From CAVQMC01 sp963713505 (GTDB lineage: Bacteria; Bacteroidota; Ignavibacteria; Ignavibacteriales; Ignavibacteriaceae), in the NCBI GenBank assembly GCA_963713505.1, contig CAVQMC010000025.1, positions 62,001-126,000 on the forward strand: a DNA stretch of 64,000 nt, in the 5' to 3' direction. The translations under genes were made by a program, and so were the position numbers. The notes under the pieces are model-generated. The model saw nothing but the letters and a program-made list of their open reading frames with translations, searched no databases and was not told the DNA's origin. Positions 61,899 to 64,000 of this stretch are shown here, piece by piece. How positions within the stretch are numbered: the first letter of the stretch is position 1; each line of letters begins with the position of its first letter.

Positions 61899-62333
61899 CT
61901 AAAAATATGGTACAATAATGTTTGAAGTTCCGCCGGTAGATGAATCAAAAATAGAAATATTAACTCCGTCCGAACTAGGATTTACATCTATTATAAAATT
62001 TCCAATTTCATAATGACCCTGAGTTAGACCTGATTCTCCAAAAATATTTGTCATTATTTTCTGGGATAATTGTCCCAGAATTTGAGACTGCAGACTTTGA
62101 GTAAAAGATTGTAATGTATTTCCGTACGGTGAATATGTGGAACTTGATTGTGGTGCAGTAAATCCGTTTTGTGCTTGTGCCTCACTTAATAATGTTTGTC
62201 CGTTATAATAATAACCGCCGAAACTTGGATTTACAGGAGTATAAATCAACTGCTGGGCAAAACTTTGTGAAATTGAAAACGTTATTACCAAAATGAATAA
62301 AGACAAAATTCTTTTGAATAAAAACTTCAGCAT
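61899..62333 (-). CDS. csgF: Curli assembly factor CsgF
   Basis: 144 residues: signal peptide to about residue 27, then the conserved N-terminus QLIYTPVNPSFGGYYYNG that inserts in the CsgG pore in E. coli. A flexible region follows, and a C-terminal domain (HYEIGNFIIDVNPSSDGVNISIFD). Couples the pore to the nucleator outside the cell. Lies between csgE and csgG. Confidence 0.92.
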   Translation of the reverse strand: MLKFLFKRILSLFILVITFSISQSFAQQLIYTPVNPSFGGYYYNGQTLLSEAQAQNGFTAPQSSSTYSPYGNTLQSFTQSLQSQILGQLSQKIMTNIFGESGLTQGHYEIGNFIIDVNPSSDGVNISIFDSSTGGTSNIIVPYF

Positions 62334-62349
62334 TTCTATTTCCCTTTCA

Positions 62350-63237
62350 TTAAAAAATACCAGATCCGGACATATCGTTGCCGGATAGCTGTCTTTGTAT
62401 TTGCTGATAATTTATAACATAATTTGTACACAACTGAACTCCATATTCAGCAAGTTGTTCGATTACGTCGTAACGGGGCTGCAGTATTTGTTGAAACACA
62501 TCATTATCATTTACTTTTATAGTTACTTGAGTACCCAACTGCGGCAAAGGTTTTTCTTCAATTATTATTGTAAAATTGCCTGCATTCTTTGGAGGCTGCC
62601 AATTTTTATAAAAAATATCGTAAAAATCATGACCGAGCTTTGTTTGTGTTTGATCAACAATTAATCCTTCTATTTCTATATCATTATATTCTTTATTCTC
62701 AGTAACCTGAGACTGAGGTAAAAATACTGTATCAGCTTTCTGAATCATTTCCTCAACGGATTTTTTTTGCAGCCAAATTGGATTTACAATTGTAAGCTTC
62801 TGATTTGGAAATATTTTATTGGGGTCGTTGATTTTTTCTTTATTAGCATTATAAATTTTAAACCAATCTTTGGCATTGTTATAAATTTTTTCACGCTGTG
62901 CAATACTCCACAGGTTATCACCAGCTTTTACAACATATTCCTGTTCAATTTTTTTATCCCATTGATTTAAAGCTAATTGAAGTTCAAAGTTTAAAAGTTT
63001 ATTTAATTTTGGTGTTTCAGCAAACTTAGATTTTTTTAAGTTGTTTAAAATATTTTGAAGTGAATCTTTTACACCGATATGATTTTCAATTTTGTAGGTA
63101 AGACTGTCAACTAATTGTAAAAATTTGTTTTTATATCTTTCACTTTGCCTTCCCGTATCCTGAGAGTAAACAAGATAACTAAAAGTTAATATAACCCATA
63201 TGGATGTAAAGAATATTTTCATAAAAAGCTTTTTCAA
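62350..63237 (-). CDS. csgE: CsgE with N-terminal LysM domain (fusion)
   Basis: 295 residues, over twice the length of E. coli CsgE (about 129). Signal peptide 1-25, helical stretch to about 98, a LysM peptidoglycan-binding domain (about 100-150: YVVKAGDNLWSIAQREKIY...KIFPNQKLTI), then CsgE proper (about 186-282: EIEGLIVDQTQTKLGHDFYD, IIIEEKPLPQLGTQVTI). CsgE caps the periplasmic face of CsgG. The LysM would tether the cap to the wall (inference). First gene of the secretion part of the locus. Confidence 0.88.
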   Translation of the reverse strand: MKKLFMKIFFTSIWVILTFSYLVYSQDTGRQSERYKNKFLQLVDSLTYKIENHIGVKDSLQNILNNLKKSKFAETPKLNKLLNFELQLALNQWDKKIEQEYVVKAGDNLWSIAQREKIYNNAKDWFKIYNANKEKINDPNKIFPNQKLTIVNPIWLQKKSVEEMIQKADTVFLPQSQVTENKEYNDIEIEGLIVDQTQTKLGHDFYDIFYKNWQPPKNAGNFTIIIEEKPLPQLGTQVTIKVNDNDVFQQILQPRYDVIEQLAEYGVQLCTNYVINYQQIQRQLSGNDMSGSGIF

Positions 63238-63459
63238 GTAAACTAAATCCCCTGAATTTTACTTCACTATAAACAATAATGAATAAATGTTGTCTTTATT
63301 TAAGATTTTATGAATTATAATGACGCATCAATTTTTTGTCTTTAGCTTATAAAAGTTCTAATTAAATCAAATAAATGAATAATTGCATACTTGATCTATC
63401 AAACTTAGTACCAAATTTAATTGATAAAAGTGGTAATTGTTTTTATTGACTTTAAAAAA

Positions 63460-63681
63460 TTATTTATTTGGATTTATTAATCCGTAATCTTTTATCTTTT
63501 TGTTTAAAGTCGGTTTTGAAATTTTCAAAATTGTGTAGGCTTTTTTCTTATGCCAGTTAACGCTATTTAAAACCAACTCAATATGTTCTTTCTCTACATC
63601 AGCAAGACTCATTTTTGCTCTTGTCGCATAGAAATCTTGATCATCTAGATTGACTTTTAGTGCATAATTATCAGTTACCAC
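63460..63681 (-). CDS. Stand-alone Fis-type helix-turn-helix protein
   Basis: 73 residues from a GTG start with an excellent ribosome site (GGAGGGG about 5 bases before). Residues 28-70 are a Fis/NtrC C-terminal-type HTH (SLADVEKEHIELVLNSVNW, AYTILKISKPTLNKKIKDYG). Without receiver or ATPase domain it may be a small DNA-binding regulator, placed 222 bp upstream of csgE on the same strand. It could also be the remnant of a longer response regulator. Confidence 0.65.
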   Translation of the reverse strand: MVTDNYALKVNLDDQDFYATRAKMSLADVEKEHIELVLNSVNWHKKKAYTILKISKPTLNKKIKDYGLINPNK

Positions 63682-64000
63682 TTTCCCCTCCGGAGATGAT
63701 TGGAAAAAATAAAATAATATTTAATGCTAAATTTTTGGCAGGAAAAAAAATAATTTTAAGATAATATCTTAATTTTGGAGAAAACAATTTGTATCTATAA
63801 AATAAAAAATAGACTGTTTTCACAAAATCCTGATCAAATATTAGCATCCTCATTTATTTACAATGTGACCTCCAATGCTAATAAATAATTTGAATTTTTT
63901 CTTTTTCGGAAAAATTATTCATCGAGTGACACTCCCCTCGCAACTGCAAATTTAATATTCTTATTTGAAAAAGCCAATATTTTTTACTTTTTAATGGGTA

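Noticed and set aside
63671..63853. 60-codon minus-strand ORF before the HTH gene
   Set aside because: Low-complexity, hydrophobic, no family resemblance, poor ribosome spacing, and it runs into the ribosome site of the HTH gene.
63880..63990. 3' end of another gene (frame ending VARGVSLDE)
   Set aside because: A stop codon limits the open frame to about 23 codons before the window edge; could be real with a frameshift, but cannot be supported.

Overview
The window is A+T-rich bacterial chromosome with densely packed genes on both strands. Several features point to the Ignavibacteria/Chlorobi side of the Bacteroidota group. Two secreted proteins end in a YPNPFNP-type (type IX secretion) sorting domain. 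There are many PD40, YCF48 and Asp-box propellers, lipoproteins with short Cys lipoboxes, a curli system of the LysM/CsgE/F/G type, and several clear Shine-Dalgarno sequences. The lineage is inferred from these hallmarks and was not tested by a search.

Layout. 1-5.4 kb: 3' end of a glycogen phosphorylase gene, a MoxR-like ATPase with its VWA partner, the tig-clpP operon and a tRNA-Leu(UAG). 5.7-16 kb (mostly + strand): PP2C phosphatase and Ser/Thr kinase pair, murA, a membrane metallopeptidase, an AI-2E-family permease, the CCA-adding enzyme, an M15 peptidase and an FKBP lipoprotein. 16-27 kb: a fructosamine-kinase/LMW-phosphatase pair (probable protein deglycation), a seven-iron-type ferredoxin, envelope proteins, an M28 peptidase, a PD40 propeller protein, an MBL hydrolase, Fur and FeoAB. 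27-32 kb: two multi-PAS histidine kinases and a lone receiver protein. 32-43 kb: a large Asp-box secreted protein, an ABC exporter with a lipoprotein, 3-hydroxyacyl-CoA dehydrogenase, acetate kinase, an atypical SDR and a secreted sugar dehydrogenase. 43-52 kb (- strand): a giant GH13 protein, then a five-gene cluster (ATP-grasp-like, class I amidotransferase, GCS2/YbdK ligase, ATP-grasp, esterase) that looks like an undescribed peptide or amide biosynthesis system. 52-56 kb: mutS, a DUF1684 lipoprotein and aroF. 56-64 kb (- strand): a curli locus reading HTH regulator, csgE (fused to LysM), csgF, csgG (with an extra beta-barrel), a structured leader, curlin csgA, a second csgB-like curlin, a CsgH/CsgC-like protein and a PD40 lipoprotein.

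A striking technical feature is that at least twelve otherwise normal genes (including murA, mutS, cca and feoB) are split by single-base frameshifts, many at A or T runs. This is best explained by uncorrected indels in the assembly. I annotate each as one gene and give the break position.

The most unusual biology is the curli locus (LysM-CsgE fusion, CsgG-barrel fusion, a long hairpin leader before the major curlin, hairpins between curlin genes) and the amidoligase/ATP-grasp/amidotransferase cluster.
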